Shown: positions 12,700 through 25,361, counted from the first letter of the stretch. The stretch is DNA of 64,000 nucleotides from Xestospongia bergquistia (GCA_963965975.1 OZ014411.1:8371501-8435500), one strand, 5' to 3'. Numbers and translations: made by a program. The notes: generated by a model not told the origin, from the sequence alone.

Positions 12700-13420
12700 G
12701 GATAGAGAAGGTACCCACACATGATCTTCAGCATTGAATAGCCAAAACTGATGTCTGTTGTAAATACAATAAGTGGACATCATTTTCAAATGATATGCAG
12801 ATCAAAGTATACAGATAAAACCCAACAAATTGTTAATGAGGATGATGATGATTACTTCTTAAGACTTACACAAGATCAAAAGCAAGAGTATCAAAAATCC
12901 TTGAAAATTACTTTGAAACTCAATGGTGTATTAGTTGATTTCCAAATTGACACTGAAGCTAATATAACAATCATATCACCAGCTACTCACATAAAGATTG
13001 GTAACCCTCCTTAACACAAGTCTGAATGGCCCAAGCTGTCATAGCCTTTCTGTTAAAGATGTTTTAGAGCCAATGTCATTGAAAAGACTTGTAGTCTAAA
13101 AATTAAACAAGATTTGTATGTTGTTGATGAGCTAGCAAGCTCTCAAGCCACTAGAATTAGTACAGACAGTCGGTAGAGTTAGTGACATGTCTCAGACTCT
13201 ACTTCAAGAGTTTCCTAAGCTTTCTATGGAATAGGCAATGCTGATGGGATGCATACAATTCAATTACATGGAAGTGCTTGTCAATACATACTTATTATAC
13301 CATGTCATGTTGCTATTCCATTAGTAAAGTTGATCAAATTAAACCTACACTGTATGGAAGAGTTAGGTGTAATAGTACATATTGATGAGCCAACAGATTA
13401 AAGATACTAGTAAATATTTT
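12700..13420 (+). mobile_element. Ty3/Gypsy LTR retroelement fossil (protease to RT start)
   Basis: A retropepsin-like stretch (VLVDFQIDTEANITIIS) around 12930-12990 is followed by text like the beginning of a Gypsy reverse transcriptase (MEELGVIVHIDEPTD) near 13355-13400. The family assignment rests on these two motifs. The element is a short internal fragment and clearly broken, with no LTRs recognised. It looks old. Confidence 0.6.
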
Positions 13421-14029
13421 TACAAATCAATGTACTTATATCTACGTGACATAGATATTGCTGATCTTAAATGTTATATTAACTTTAAATTATGATGATG
13501 ACTCTTGTTCTACTAATACATATACATGTAAATTAATAAATTTATTAGTTGCTTGCATGTATACTTTAACATGTAGTGAGGCCTCCCATGTTTGATATTT
13601 TTAAAATAGGAGATTCAAGTTTTAACTACTACTAGAGTAATACCTTATTTGCAAATAAGTTCAGTATTTATTTGAGCGGGAGAAAGGTAAACAACTTTAT
13701 AAAATATAAGTTGTAGTATTTAACCTACTTGATACATGTAAGTAGCAATAATATTACTCATATAAGATTTAGTTATCCTTTTCTCTCCCCTTAAGTAGTT
13801 CTCTTTTCCCTATGATAGTTTGACAAGTAGTCATAAAGGTGGTAAAGCATTTAATATTCTCCTAAAATGTTGTTAAGATAATAATGATGATGGTATCTAA
13901 ACATAATTTTTATAATTTTGGTCATGGACCTTTTTGTACAAAAACTTTATTTCGACTTTATGCCATTACATACACATTTGTTGCCAACATGTATTATTTG
14001 GTCCTTTAGCCTTCATCTGCTGTGTCCAC

Positions 14030-14910
14030 TAGTGAGCTAATCAAACCACATTCTCCAATGACACTTGTAGGTGGCAATCGCATATATTGCTATCCTCATT
14101 AAGTCATCTTGCGTGATGCCCTCTTGTGAGTGAATTTTTTCCACATCTATGGATATGTCTATGTCATTGCAATGTGTATTGATGAAAAAAGTAGCTATTG
14201 AAGGGCAGCGACATTGTATATTCCTTAAAGCCACTTGACAATTAAAAAAATTGAATGCATTTGACACATCAACAAAGATGAGTCTATAGCTATCAGCTTT
14301 TTGTGAGTGGTAGACATCATGGATGGTAGGTACTGCTGTCTCACAGCGAGTTTCAAGACGAGGTTGCTAATTGTAAAGAACCAGTGGCTTCCATAATATC
14401 TGGTTTCAGTATTATCTGAATTACTTTTCAAACAATACATTGTGCTGCTTCTCCAATTCCTATGGGCCTAATTCCTGGGCATTTGTCAAGGGCTATTAAC
14501 TGACAGGCTACAAAGGATGAGATGCCTTTCTGGTCTATGTTTTCTGTTCAGAGTCTTTTGGGAACTGAAGTAAGTAAAGTAAGTAAAAGATAAGTAAAAG
14601 ATACACACAGGCATTTCCAACCAGAGGCATCAACTCGTTAGGTTCCTGCAGAACCATCCATTCAATGAGGTCAATTTGTCTGATTAGTGAGGCGTCTAAC
14701 TGTCATACATTATAGGGTGTATTTCTGGTGGAGATAACTCCAGTGATCGTATTGCAGACGGAATGATAGGTTTGGGTGGTGGTGCTTGTTCTGTAATACT
14801 TGTTTAATCGTCTCACTAGTGCCATCTCCATTGGATACAGAATTAACAACAAGAGAGTAAATTGCCCTTTTCTTGGTTAAAGATTCTTCTGAGGGCAGTT
14901 TTAACAAGTA
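14030..14910 (-). mobile_element. reverse-transcriptase fragment, probably non-LTR
   Basis: On the minus strand VDVSNAFNFFNCQVALRNIQ, then INTHCNDIDISIDVEKI and SQEGITQDD, match in order the RT core of a retroelement family common in sponges and cnidarians (typical text VDASNAFNSLNR, NTY, SQEGTTQGDP). The GTTQGDP box is degraded to GITQDD. Upstream, at 14710-14907, a frame with SEESLTKKRAIYSLV fits the region before the RT. Stops and frame changes are present, and the ends are not defined. I lean to a LINE-type element but cannot name the clade. Confidence 0.55.
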
Positions 14911-16388
14911 ACTTTCTCCATCATCTTATTGAATGAATGAGCCACATTGCCCTGTTCAGTACTGGTACTTGACTTTGAGTTCTGACCAAAAACTCTCTGA
15001 ATTGCATGTCCCTCCAGAAAACGTTTGTCAATTTTTCCTTTTTTTCTGGAGCTTCAAACAACATTCTAAATGTCCTATATGACATCTTGGTTCGAGGTTT
15101 TACTAGCCTTTTGGAGCAATATGATTGGCATTACCATGACAGCTTTTAGGGCAATGCTTAAAATTGTTATATCTTCTTGCTTCCTTCAATATTGTTGACC
15201 TCCTTGTAGCAACTGATTTCCTGTAGGTTTGTTTCAATCATGGGTAGTAACTCATGTAAATATATCTGAAAATGTGAATAAGTTCATTAGCCTTATGACT
15301 TATTTTATCATGAATAGTAATACACTGGCAATATTTATATATATATTTTAATGTCCTATAGTCAATGTCTACATGATTATAGAACAATGCTTTGAGTATG
15401 AGTACATTCAACTTCCTGAAGTTGTTGTTCTGTCCAGTATGCTGGAGAAGCAATGAAACTAGGCTAGTCCTTCCTTTTCTGTTTTTATTGTAATGACTTT
15501 TTCACATACATGCTGTTCTCCAAATGCCAGTTTGAGGGCTCTCTGCTATGGATGTTCTATTATCAAAATTGTATGAAGCACATTCCCAGTTTGAAATTTT
15601 CCTTCTTTTACTTAAGCTCATCCATCTCTTTACTAATATATACTTGACATTTGTAAGTATCAATTCCATTTGCTATGACATCATCTATACCCACACAATC
15701 ATAATGATACCATAATCATAAAAAGACACTTTGAAAGATATCTCACATTAGAAATGACAAAATACAACTAAATTTAGTCCTACTTTTAAGTATCAGAAGC
15801 TAATTTTATTTATAGATATCTTCCCCACCCAGTAATAAGACTATTTGATCAATTTTTAGGACATTTCCTCTTATTGTTGGCTTATTGAGTCCATTTCTCG
15901 TGAATTGCTGTAATAATGTATATTCAATAGTAGCACACATTAAATGATAACACTTTGTATGTGGTAAGGCATTAAGATTATGTATTTGCACATGTATATG
16001 CTTACAATAATCTATGTTTAGTTTGTTTTTTTAGAATGGAACACAACATGATCTAATGTAAGGAATTAAGGAGAATTTTACTGAAGGCCAGGGACTACTA
16101 GTTTCTAGATTATTATTTATGCTAACAATTTCAAGCTGAAAATGCTGTTATATAGGAAAAAAGGAAGAGTGATATATGAAATTTATAAAGCAAAGTTTTT
16201 GAAAATGAATTGGCTATCATTTATAATATATCAACTAAATCGATGGAATGTTCTGTCTAACACACAATGTTGTTAAATCTTCAATACACAGCTTCTACCC
16301 TATCAAAAATTTTTTGAGCCACAAGTATTTAATAAGGCGTGGTTTATTTGTTGGTGCTGCTACAGAGTACTCTAACGTCCTCTCTCTA
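14911..16388. other. probable further retroelement debris and spacer
   Basis: The first few hundred bases may continue the minus-strand retroelement upstream of its RT. The remainder is AT-rich without a recognised frame. A run of short minus-strand open frames (15238-15453, 15806-15991) has low-complexity translations and no known motif. Confidence 0.3.
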
Positions 16389-18520
16389 ATGGCTAGTGAC
16401 TACTTTCTTCTTCGTTTAGAGGAGACAGGGAGAGCATTAGGACGAGATGCTTATGGGGAAGTAGTAGAAATGTCATTGCATGGTGCTAAGGTAGCTGGAA
16501 AGAAGATTGGCTTTAAAGACAGAGAAACAAGTCACGTATATATCAATGTCAATATATTATATCAAGTAACAGGTCAGTATAGCTACAATTTGTATGAGTT
16601 ACTCTATGCTCAGAGTTATATGTATTGTGAAAGATAATTTATTGTGATATGCATGATTTTGATTGGCTAGTTGGATTGACATAGTCTAACATTCCGAGGG
16701 ACATCAGTACTAATTTAATAAAATTTTAAGTTTTCACTAATAACCAGTATCATAGCAAGCACTTCAAATACAGGAACATGTCAACACTCTCAACACCCAA
16801 CAAGCATTAAGTGTCTCTAGTGTCTCCTTTGTCTCTAGTGTTTTTTCCAATGTGAAGGTAATTTCATTTCAACTTTGGAATAATTAAAGGAGCTCTGTCT
16901 ACTGTATAGCTTTGTTTTCAATATCCTAACATACATAATTAGCATAGGTTGTATTGAATAAACTTCTGAGTATTTATTATTATTACAAACAACATTGTCA
17001 GCAGATCTCACTAAAATAGAAAAATCAGGGTGCTATTGCAATGAAAATTTGTAGCAACAATACATACAAACATGAAACAAAATAGCTAAAAAATGAGCTA
17101 AGAACTAAACTTTACACCTTCAGTGAACTAAGATCCACACCCTCAAAAAAATGCCTTTATAGGAAAACGATGGCCATACCTTCTCAATCACACTTCAAGT
17201 CCAGGCTATACCCAGCAAGAAAAATAGCGGACATTCAAAAGGGTCCAAAACAGTTATAGAATTTTTTCTCGCTTAAAAAAGTATTTTTCAGTTAGAGCAT
17301 AACACATATATACATAACTCTGATGCATGCATAATATATTATTATTAGTCGTTATAAAATTAATATTATTCTACAAATTCCCTTTTGTATAATAAAGAAA
17401 TCACATCATTAATATATGTTAACTAATTTATAATTCAAATAAAAATAACATAAATAAGTAGATAAAAATTTCTTTAAAATTCAATAAATGTAATGATGAT
17501 GATAAAAACATTTCAAGCAAGTCCAAAGTAGGAATGTTAGTATGGAATTTCCTAGAATAATGACCTGAACATAATTTTTATATTTAAAAGGTACTGCACT
17601 GTTAAGTACAATTATTAAACAAATTCCTCATTTTCTATCTAAGTGAAGAGTTTTTACTTAGGATTATTTACCTCATACACTGTTTCAAGAAAACAATGTT
17701 CCCTTGATATTATGGCTACTATGTAATGATGTCCATACTGCCATTCCTACTTTTGAACTTGTTTGAAATGTTTTAATGCCATTCCTATGTTTAACACAGA
17801 AATTAATTCTTTATTTACTTTATTGTTGGAAAATCTCCCCTGCCTATTCCCATATCTGACCAGCCACACTGTATTGTAAATGCAATGCTAACACTGTGTG
17901 ATATAATGTAACAACCCTTGGGCATGCAGTCCTAGGTTTTGTTTATGTCACAGCACACTATGTTTTTAAAACAGCCCTTACAGTTAATGTTTGGCTATAA
18001 GTGATTATAAGATCAGTGGTCATATCTTTCCTTGTATAGACTATCCAAACTTTGGCATCCTAATCTTGTCTAGTTTTTTGGAGTCCACTATAGTCAGGAT
18101 CTGATATTCCTATTCTAGTAATGGAGTGTCTACCAATATCACTAACTCAGTGTCTGGACCAGTACAAGGTGATTCCAAATCAACTCAATATTACTGGATG
18201 TATCTCTTGGTCTACTCTATCTACATAAACAAATTCCACCTATAGTTCATCGTGACCTTACTGCTAACAATGTACTACTTACCTTAGGTATGAAAGCGAA
18301 AATCTCTGATGTTGGAATAGTTTCAATTATTGGGTTTCACATAATGAAGCAGTACATTTTAATGATGTCATATCCTAGTATTCAATCTTACTGACCTCCT
18401 GAAGTACAAAGACAGAGTGTAACAATATCTCCTGATATTGATATCTTCTCATTTGGTAATCTGAGATTGGTATTTTAAGAGAGCTACTGTATAAAAGGAA
18501 GACAGTGTCACATCTGAAGA
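16389..18520 (+). pseudogene. protein kinase pseudogene (N-lobe and C-lobe pieces)
   Basis: At 16389 a frame starting MASDYFLLRL contains ALGRDAYGEVVEM and VAGKKI. This is a kinase glycine loop, with Asp where the second Gly usually stands, plus the ATP-binding Lys. About 1.6 kb later, at 18185-18480, a second piece reads LLDVSLGLLYLHKQIPPIV, then HRDLTANNVLLT with an intact catalytic HRD, then KISDVG (DFG changed to DVG), PPEV and DIDIFSFG. A TGA lies just before PPEV, a frame change precedes SILLD, and the segments between and beyond are missing. The wording resembles the tyrosine-kinase-like families expanded in sponges. A MITE sits between the two pieces. Confidence 0.75.
17504..17777. 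mobile_element. MITE-like element with ~41-bp terminal inverted repeats
   Basis: The left end, AAAACATTTCAAGCAAGTCC onward to a GTATGG, is repeated inverted at the right end (CCATACTGCCATTCCTAC to AAATGTTTT) with a few mismatches. The element is about 270 bases, has no coding capacity, and lies within the kinase pseudogene. A plain non-autonomous DNA transposon is the simplest reading; target duplications were not resolved. Confidence 0.6.
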
Positions 18521-18560
18521 AGGCTGAAGAAGGTATGTTGTGATTGTCTATTGGTCTCAC

Positions 18561-19792
18561 TCAAAGTATGCCTGCTAGTTGTAATATGTTCCTATTCAGT
18601 ATATATCAGAAGATTAACTAGATTATAGATACATATCTTACCTTATAAACTGTCTATGTAGGGATGGAATGTTTTTTCTTTCATCTTTCTTCTTACATTA
18701 CAGTAGTTCCAAAACTAGTATGTTAAGTTAAATAAAAATGACTCATAAGAAAGAAAGATGGTAAAATGCATGTAGTTATCTGTTAACAGATAGGTAGATA
18801 ACGACAGTCAATTTTCAATTTACTCCCTGTTGTCACATGGTAGCACACATACACACACTAAAAAGCATGTCATCTTCCTTTATATGTATTTATATTAAAG
18901 ACAAACAAACAAACAAACAAAATATTTTGAAAATTCATGAAATGTGGAGATACCATTTCAAACATTACAGAAAGAATGGCAGTATAATTATATTATACAG
19001 TAGTAGCTTCCAATAGTACTGACCTTTTATTGCTAAATGGTGATATTTCTTTTATTAAATATCATAACAATTGCAAAAACAGTATTGACCTCTTAGTGCT
19101 ACTATGTAGAGATTTTCATACTGCTATTGCTACTATGGTCTTGTGGATTTGCTGTTGAGCTCCTCTTAAAGGTTTCCAATCTTAAGCTTGTTTACTGAGA
19201 TTTTAAACCACATTTAGCTTCCAAGAGCAAGCAACTTCAATAAGTAGGATAATAATAAATCACAGCAAGAACGTACTTCTATGTTGTAACCATGTCACTA
19301 CTCTTCACTTGGAAATAATTTTTACTTAATTGAACTCATGGGGATTCTGTTCTTTGAAATTTAGTTACCCAATCATAAGAATGCATAATTAAATTATTAC
19401 AGTAGTTGCTTGAGTAATCATGAATTTGAAATTTGTAACTTTTTTTACAATAGACCTGTAAAGTAAGAATTGTGAACTTTTTATTACATAAACAACATGG
19501 CAACTAGTGTAACTAGGATTGTAGAGCTTTAATCATTATGCGTTGTTTTCATAGGATCAACAGAAAACTGTGAGCCAGATTAACTACAGAAAATGCTAAT
19601 GACAGTAAGGCTATATGTGTAATATGAAAATATTTAGTTAGATAATACAGCTTGAAGAATTCAGTAGTTGCTTTTTCAAATAATTATGACTCTTATTACT
19701 TAGTCCTCATGATGTTTATCATAAACACTAGCCTACAACATGTCATGTCTTGTAAGTATTAATGTCAATATGATTTGTCTTTGAATATATGC
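18561..19792. other. non-coding AT-rich spacer
   Basis: I see no gene. A short AAAC repeat lies at about 18901-18920. Around 18960-19140 a few phrases (AATGGCAGTAT, ATACTGCTATTGCTACTATGG) echo the ends of the MITE at 17.5 kb and may be a decayed relative. Confidence 0.35.
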
Positions 19793-20611
19793 TATTTTCG
19801 AATAACGGTTATGTGTAATAATTAGAAATTAGTAAGTCATTATTTGAATGAAATTGACAGTATGATTGGACATTATAGTTATTGCATCTATTAATAACAT
19901 GTAGGTCGTATAATATCCAAGGAAAATTTTGTAAATGCTATATATGTTTTTTTAATTAATGTTTTTATGCTTATGCTTATTATCAGTCAATCATTACAGA
20001 TTATAAACTACTATCAAAAAATTATTAATGCCTCTTTAAATGATTAATATTAGCTAAGTTACAATTAAGTTCAAGTTGATTGAAAACTTTTTCAACCTCA
20101 AAATACAATGGGCTTTTATTTACTGAGTGAAGAAATACAAGCAATGTTTGCTAACAGATTTGGCTTCATGTTGAACAATCTATGAGCCTGGTCAATTCTA
20201 TTGTAGTCTTGAAATTTGTGCTTTCTGAGATCTCAGAAAGCACTTAATATCCATAAATTCATTTAGTATTGTTATCGTTGTAAAAGTTAATTAACCAATA
20301 TATGCTTATACGGATTGCATGATAGTAGCAAATTACAAATTAGTGAACTTAATACTGTTTTGATTACTAATGTACTATGGAATTTGACTGTTTAGGTAAT
20401 TGTTAGAACTATGATGACTTGTTTATTTTAGACAGGGATATTACTATATGAGATTCATACATGCACTTTTCAAGATATTTGTAGGAATACATGGTATGGA
20501 ATTACTCAAACCAATTTATATAATAGTGGACTATGTGTTACTTGTGTGTGTATATTGTGCACAAACATATGTACGTGTAACACATGGTCCAAAACAATCT
20601 TAGGTCTGCCC
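19793..20611. repeat. ~820-bp dispersed repeat, copy A
   Basis: From GCTATTTTCGAATAA to CCAAAACAATCTTAGGT this block matches 29335-30155 at roughly 94-96 percent by eye. Copy B lies directly upstream of the second tandem Hsp70 copy. Fragments of its right end recur near 49.56 kb (CCAAAACAATCTTAGG), and a diverged piece lies near 11.92 kb, so it is a dispersed repeat rather than a simple tandem duplication. No protein is encoded, and no clear terminal repeats were found. Confidence 0.75.
20218..20243. repeat. 26-bp perfect palindrome inside the dispersed repeat
   Basis: GTGCTTTCTGAGA is immediately followed by its exact reverse complement, so there is no loop. In copy B (near 29767) one base of the right arm differs. 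It could extrude a cruciform or mark the centre of an ancient palindromic element. Confidence 0.85.
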
Positions 20612-20800
20612 TGCATACATAGTGGGCCAGGCAAAAGAGGTTGTACTTACATAATACAGTACAAAGAACTGGATAAAAATGACTCATACTAAAATACTTT
20701 CTATCAAGTATACTTAAGCTATTTAGGTTGGAATTAATGATATGAAGTTTCAGTAAATAGAATAATCTTGTTTCCACAAAATTTCATGTTTCATTGACAA

Positions 20801-20810
20801 TCTCTCTCTG

Positions 20811-20845
<35 letters not shown>

Positions 20846-20862
20846 TTCTTTCTCTCTCTCTA

Positions 20863-20893
<31 letters not shown>
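20801..20893. repeat. (CT)n microsatellite
   Basis: About 93 bases of CT/TCTG/TTTC-interrupted pyrimidine dinucleotide repeat. It sits just before the MIEAP-like relic. Confidence 0.95.
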
Positions 20894-20936
20894 AATTATA
20901 TGTGTTAAAGGTTTGGTAGACAGTGTATACAGTGAG

Positions 20937-21060
20937 GTGTTATACGGAGAATCAGTAGATGACTTACACGTTCAGCCAATGTCATATCTCAAGAATCAGT
21001 CATTAATTCCCATGACCACTCAAACCTTTGATGGATGAATGATGGCACCACATCCTTTAT
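20937..21060 (+). pseudogene. fragment of a MIEAP-like gene
   Basis: The bases following TGTTATACGGAGAATCAGTAG closely match those at 2745-2860 in the intact 1.4 kb gene (GGAGAATCAGTAGATGA, CATCTCAAGAA, CATTCCCA). They continue past that gene's splice donor into its intron, with the shared text TGATG...CACCACATCC/CACAGCC. It is therefore a genomic duplicate of one exon end and its intron. Frame is lost and the rest of the gene is absent. Confidence 0.7.
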
Positions 21061-22606
21061 AAAAGGTAAACACGAATTAATGATAACAAATAGTTATATA
21101 CAATTGTGCAAAGTAGTATAGCCTTAGTAGTTAAATTTACTTGTTTTGGAATCCTCACTATCTGGAAGTTAATTCATGACATGACCTTTACAAGTTTTCT
21201 TTACAACCATGTTACTGAGATATTTAGAATTTCATGGAATAAACTGCGTGATTTTAATGTGGGTCTTTGACAATGCTACTGTATTATGCACCAATCCAAC
21301 TCTGATGCATTATGACAATTATAAACTTTTTCCTGGTAGGAGAGCATGGTATCAGTCATGTAGTCATATGGGTCATGTAAGCTGACCAATGTGTCCTTAG
21401 CCAATAATGGAAAGTTTACATGGATCGTGCCTGAGAACTGACATCTTATTGCTGGTAAACATATTATAAATCAATCTTATCAATGTATTATAGCTAGTCT
21501 ATAGCAGTTTGCATTTTGTGAACATTGCAGAGACACCTTTAGACAGGAAGATGGAAATTTAATTAACCACACAGATAGTTGTAGCACCACAGAAAAGGTA
21601 ATTAAATTCATTGTTTGTCATGGGCATTGACCATTATTGTATTTATTGATTTATTCATTGCTTTATTGTGGCATACAATGATAAGTTTAAAAATTGTGCT
21701 TGGACACACATACACGAATTAATAGTTTAATTTTAATTCTGTTTGATAGCAGTGACAACCTTTTGTCTTCTAGGTGTTGGTGCTTGATACAGTGATCATT
21801 GTTGTTACATTGTATCTGATGTGAAACTAGAGACAATTTTACTAAAGTTAATATTGACCTAGTGTGTTGAAAATGTTTGTCTTTTTATTATGAAAAATAA
21901 TGTAGTTAATACAACAAAGACTAAAGTAGAAGCTAGGTATACAGAAATTATGGTACAAATGTTAAAGTTCACTTTATCCTGAATAGACAATGAGGTCAAA
22001 GCCACATTTGTTAATAAATCTAGTCTATTACCACATGAGGGAAACCCTGTGTATCCACATATTTCTATTTTCTTAGATATGTTAATTCTTAGAAAAATTA
22101 TCTACTACTATATAAGTTTACAATGAACTATAAATTCTATACTACATATTAATTCTTGGGATTGTAACCACTAAAGATTACTATTAACTATTAATGTATA
22201 TTGAACATGTACAGGATGTAGATGATGAAATAAGTGATCTGATTTAATTTTAATTTATAACATAAATTTTAGAAAGACACAGAGGAAGAAAGAGAAAGGG
22301 CATTAATATAAATTTACACAGCTGTAATTATTGGTTTTTTCAAAGTTGTCAAAGTTTGTAAAATTGAATTAATTGAATCAGATGCAAATTGCCATAGAAA
22401 CTACGATTGTAAATTACTAGTGCAAACAAAGCAATACCTGTTTCTTGAAAAACTACACTTAACAATTGATATAGATACTATGGCTTTTAAACAGAAGAAA
22501 ATTTACTTTAATCTTGCCGCTTACAACAATATTCATTTTTATCGACACACCTTATAATAACTTCTCGTGATATTAATAACCACACGAATACGTTTGTCGC
22601 ACGATT
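21061..22606. other. spacer upstream of the second MIEAP-like gene
   Basis: The first few hundred bases may be further decayed intron of the duplicated fragment. Nothing else is recognised. The promoter of the 22.6 kb gene must lie at the right end. Confidence 0.35.
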
Positions 22607-22746
22607 ATGGGTAACTACCTTGGATCAGGTGAATGGACCTTGGAAGACGTTGACAGAGAAGTAAAAGAGGCTGTAGGGGCAATTTCTAAAGAAATACAAC
22701 GTGTGCTTCAAGAAAATGTGGATAAATCCTTTAAAAAGTAAGTGCT

Positions 22747-22778
<32 letters not shown>

Positions 22779-25361
22779 ATGATTCATAGCCATACATTTT
22801 GAATGGGAGGGTCAGTTCTATATAACACGTATAGACCTCATAGCTGGTTAATATTTAAAATGTTGTACTTGACACCTTAAATATCTAGTTCCTTCTTCAT
22901 AAACAACATACTGGCAGGCTTATATGTACCTTGTATTGTGACAAGCTTTATCAGTTCTATCATTATTCACTGTCTATAAGCATTCCAAACTTGCCAACAT
23001 GAGAATTTAATAGACTGCTCAAAGGTCACATGCTATGTTATTAGCCTGACATTGTTGACCCTTCACTAAGAGAGTATGACACAAGGCAGGGCAAGTTAGC
23101 TAAAGACAGTCTGTGCTTCTATTTGAAAGGTCATCACCACAACCAGCACATATCATAACAGCCATTTTGCGTTTTCACTCTCTTTATAACAAGGGTTCAG
23201 GTCTAAGAATTCTCTACCCACATCTCCATTCCTGGTGTCGAGACCTATATTCACTTGTCTCAAGACACTTTTTCTCTTAGTGAGGGGTTAGCAATACCAG
23301 ACCATTATATTATGGAGCAATATATATTGCCGAGTTAGTATGAACGTCATGATAAGTTATATCAGATATTCCATGGTTAATTGATCTATATGTGTTATAT
23401 AAACCTGCCATAATTTTTTGGAAAAGATATCACCCTCAATTCTACAGTACTCAGGTAATAAATATCTTACAAATTTTCATGTTAGCAGGTTTACATAACA
23501 TAGATTCACCTCTGTATTTGATATATATTATACATATGAACATAATGTTATATATAATGCAATTATACATTCTAAAAAAACGTATCTATTAAAGGGCCTA
23601 TTCCAAACTTCAAGAGAACTGGAGAAAAAAGGAAGAAGAGCTTAAAAGGTATGAACAACTAATAGAAGTAGCATCACTGACTTGCATGAGTATCCCAATT
23701 AGTATACTTGTCTTCACTATATATCCTATCATTTCATAGAGAGAATGATAGTCTCAAATCTCAAATGGCTGAGTAAGTGTACAGAATATTGTTAGAATTT
23801 CAATCCATCACTTTAAATTTTTTAGCTTAGAAAAGACATTAAAACATGAAAAGGAAACACTTCAAAAGTAAGTAAATATACTTTTTGTTTATTCATATAT
23901 TTTTGAAAACAGAGAAAGAGAGGAACTGGAAAAGGAGAAAGACGAAGTTTTAAAGTAAAAAAATTGATAAAATTTGAAATGTTACTAACTTTTACATAAT
24001 TATTAAGACTTAGTTCACCATCATATCAAACACGAAAAATGTATGGTGACGTAACTCCTGGTAAAAAGACTCATGAAGATGTAAGTGGTGATTTTGACCA
24101 GTTCTTTAAGCGTTGGTTGCGCCATCTACCAAAAGAAAACAAAGATGCTGACAGTGACAGCATCCAACAAGCACTGTCTCCATTGTTTCTGGTAGAATGA
24201 TAATTGCTTTGTATTAGTATTAATTTACTGTTTTCTAGGACACATATAACAAAACATGTGACAAAGTTATTAACATTTTGTCTGATCAAATGAGAGAGTT
24301 GTTTCAAGATCCATCTAATGATGTTCAAGAGGAAGTACAAGTTGATATCTCAGTTCAAGAAAGACGTAGAGATATCTCTACAGCTTTTTCTTTGCTTCTC
24401 TGTCATGCCAAAATAAATCTTGAAGAGTTTAACCAAAATTTGCTTGAAAAGGTAAGCTTTGTAGCTGTACCAATCTATCTTTATAATAATAACTTAATTT
24501 GAAATGTACTATATGCATCTTATTCTTTACATGTAGCCTAGTACCTTAGATTCGGTACATATGGAAGCTGGAGAAAACAAGATTTATGTGCCAAAAGAAG
24601 CTCTCAAACAGTTGTCACGAATTACCTTAAGTATGGTTACACAAGTCCCACCTATGATATGCAGTGAGCCTATAAAATTTAATGAAAAAATCCATGATAT
24701 TAAAGAGTGCAAATGGCAAGAGAGTATCAGTCATTATGAACTAGTTTATTATCGACCAGTCCTTTTTTACAGTATACACGGAGCTGTGGCTGCTCGAGGT
24801 CAAGTTGGAAATCGTGCATATCCTATAGAGACAATGACTACTTTTCAGCGAACAGCAGTTGAATCCAAGTTTGAAAATGAGCAAGATAAAAGTTTATCCG
24901 ATGAAACAAACTTGTCAAACCAAGCTAATGAAGTAATTGCTACAACAGAGCTAAATGTTGAAAATACATTAGAAGGAATAAATGAAGTTTGCCTGCGGGA
25001 AAAGAAAGAGTCTCATAAAGATAGGAGAGAAAAAGGAATTAGCAATAATACAAGTAGTGAGAAGTCACAGAATAGTTATCAATTTAATGAAGAAGATGAA
25101 GAGCAATTACCAGAACATGATAAGACAAGTGAAGGATCGTTGAATAACATCAACGAAAACAGTCAGTTAGAAGAAGACAAAAATGATATTCGATTATTAA
25201 AACTACCAGAAGTCAGTGATGATGACAAAGCAAAGACTAAAACCAAAAGCATTGAAATAGAATTACTTGATATAACTGACATTGATGACCAAAAAGCTAA
25301 TCATGTTAACAAATTCACAAAGAATGACAAAGAAGCAGTGGATGACAACCATTTTATATAA
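22607..25361 (+). CDS. coiled-coil protein with MIEAP C-terminal-like domain (family copy 2)
   Basis: Eight exons sum to 1524 bases (507 residues). The N terminus MGNYLGSGEW offers a Gly at position 2, so N-myristoylation is possible, though Ser lies at position 7 and not the favoured 6. Coil exons of 54, 33, 42 and 42 bases, all phase 2, follow. The 184-base exon 6 (24008-24191) carries TRKMYGDVTPGKKTHEDV, shared with the LIM gene. Exon 7 is an alpha-helical middle region. The last exon (24537-25361) holds the MIEAP-like domain (SMVTQVPPMICSEPIKF, then YYRPVLFYS and VAARGQVGN), followed by about 180 very acidic and lysine-rich residues of probable disorder. The MVxQVPPM wording is the closest in this window to what I remember of MIEAP. 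Mitochondrial quality control is a family-based inference only. Confidence 0.82.
22751..22778. repeat. (TG)n microsatellite
   Basis: About 14 TG units lie in the first intron of the 22.6 kb gene, 13 bases after the splice donor. Confidence 0.95.
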
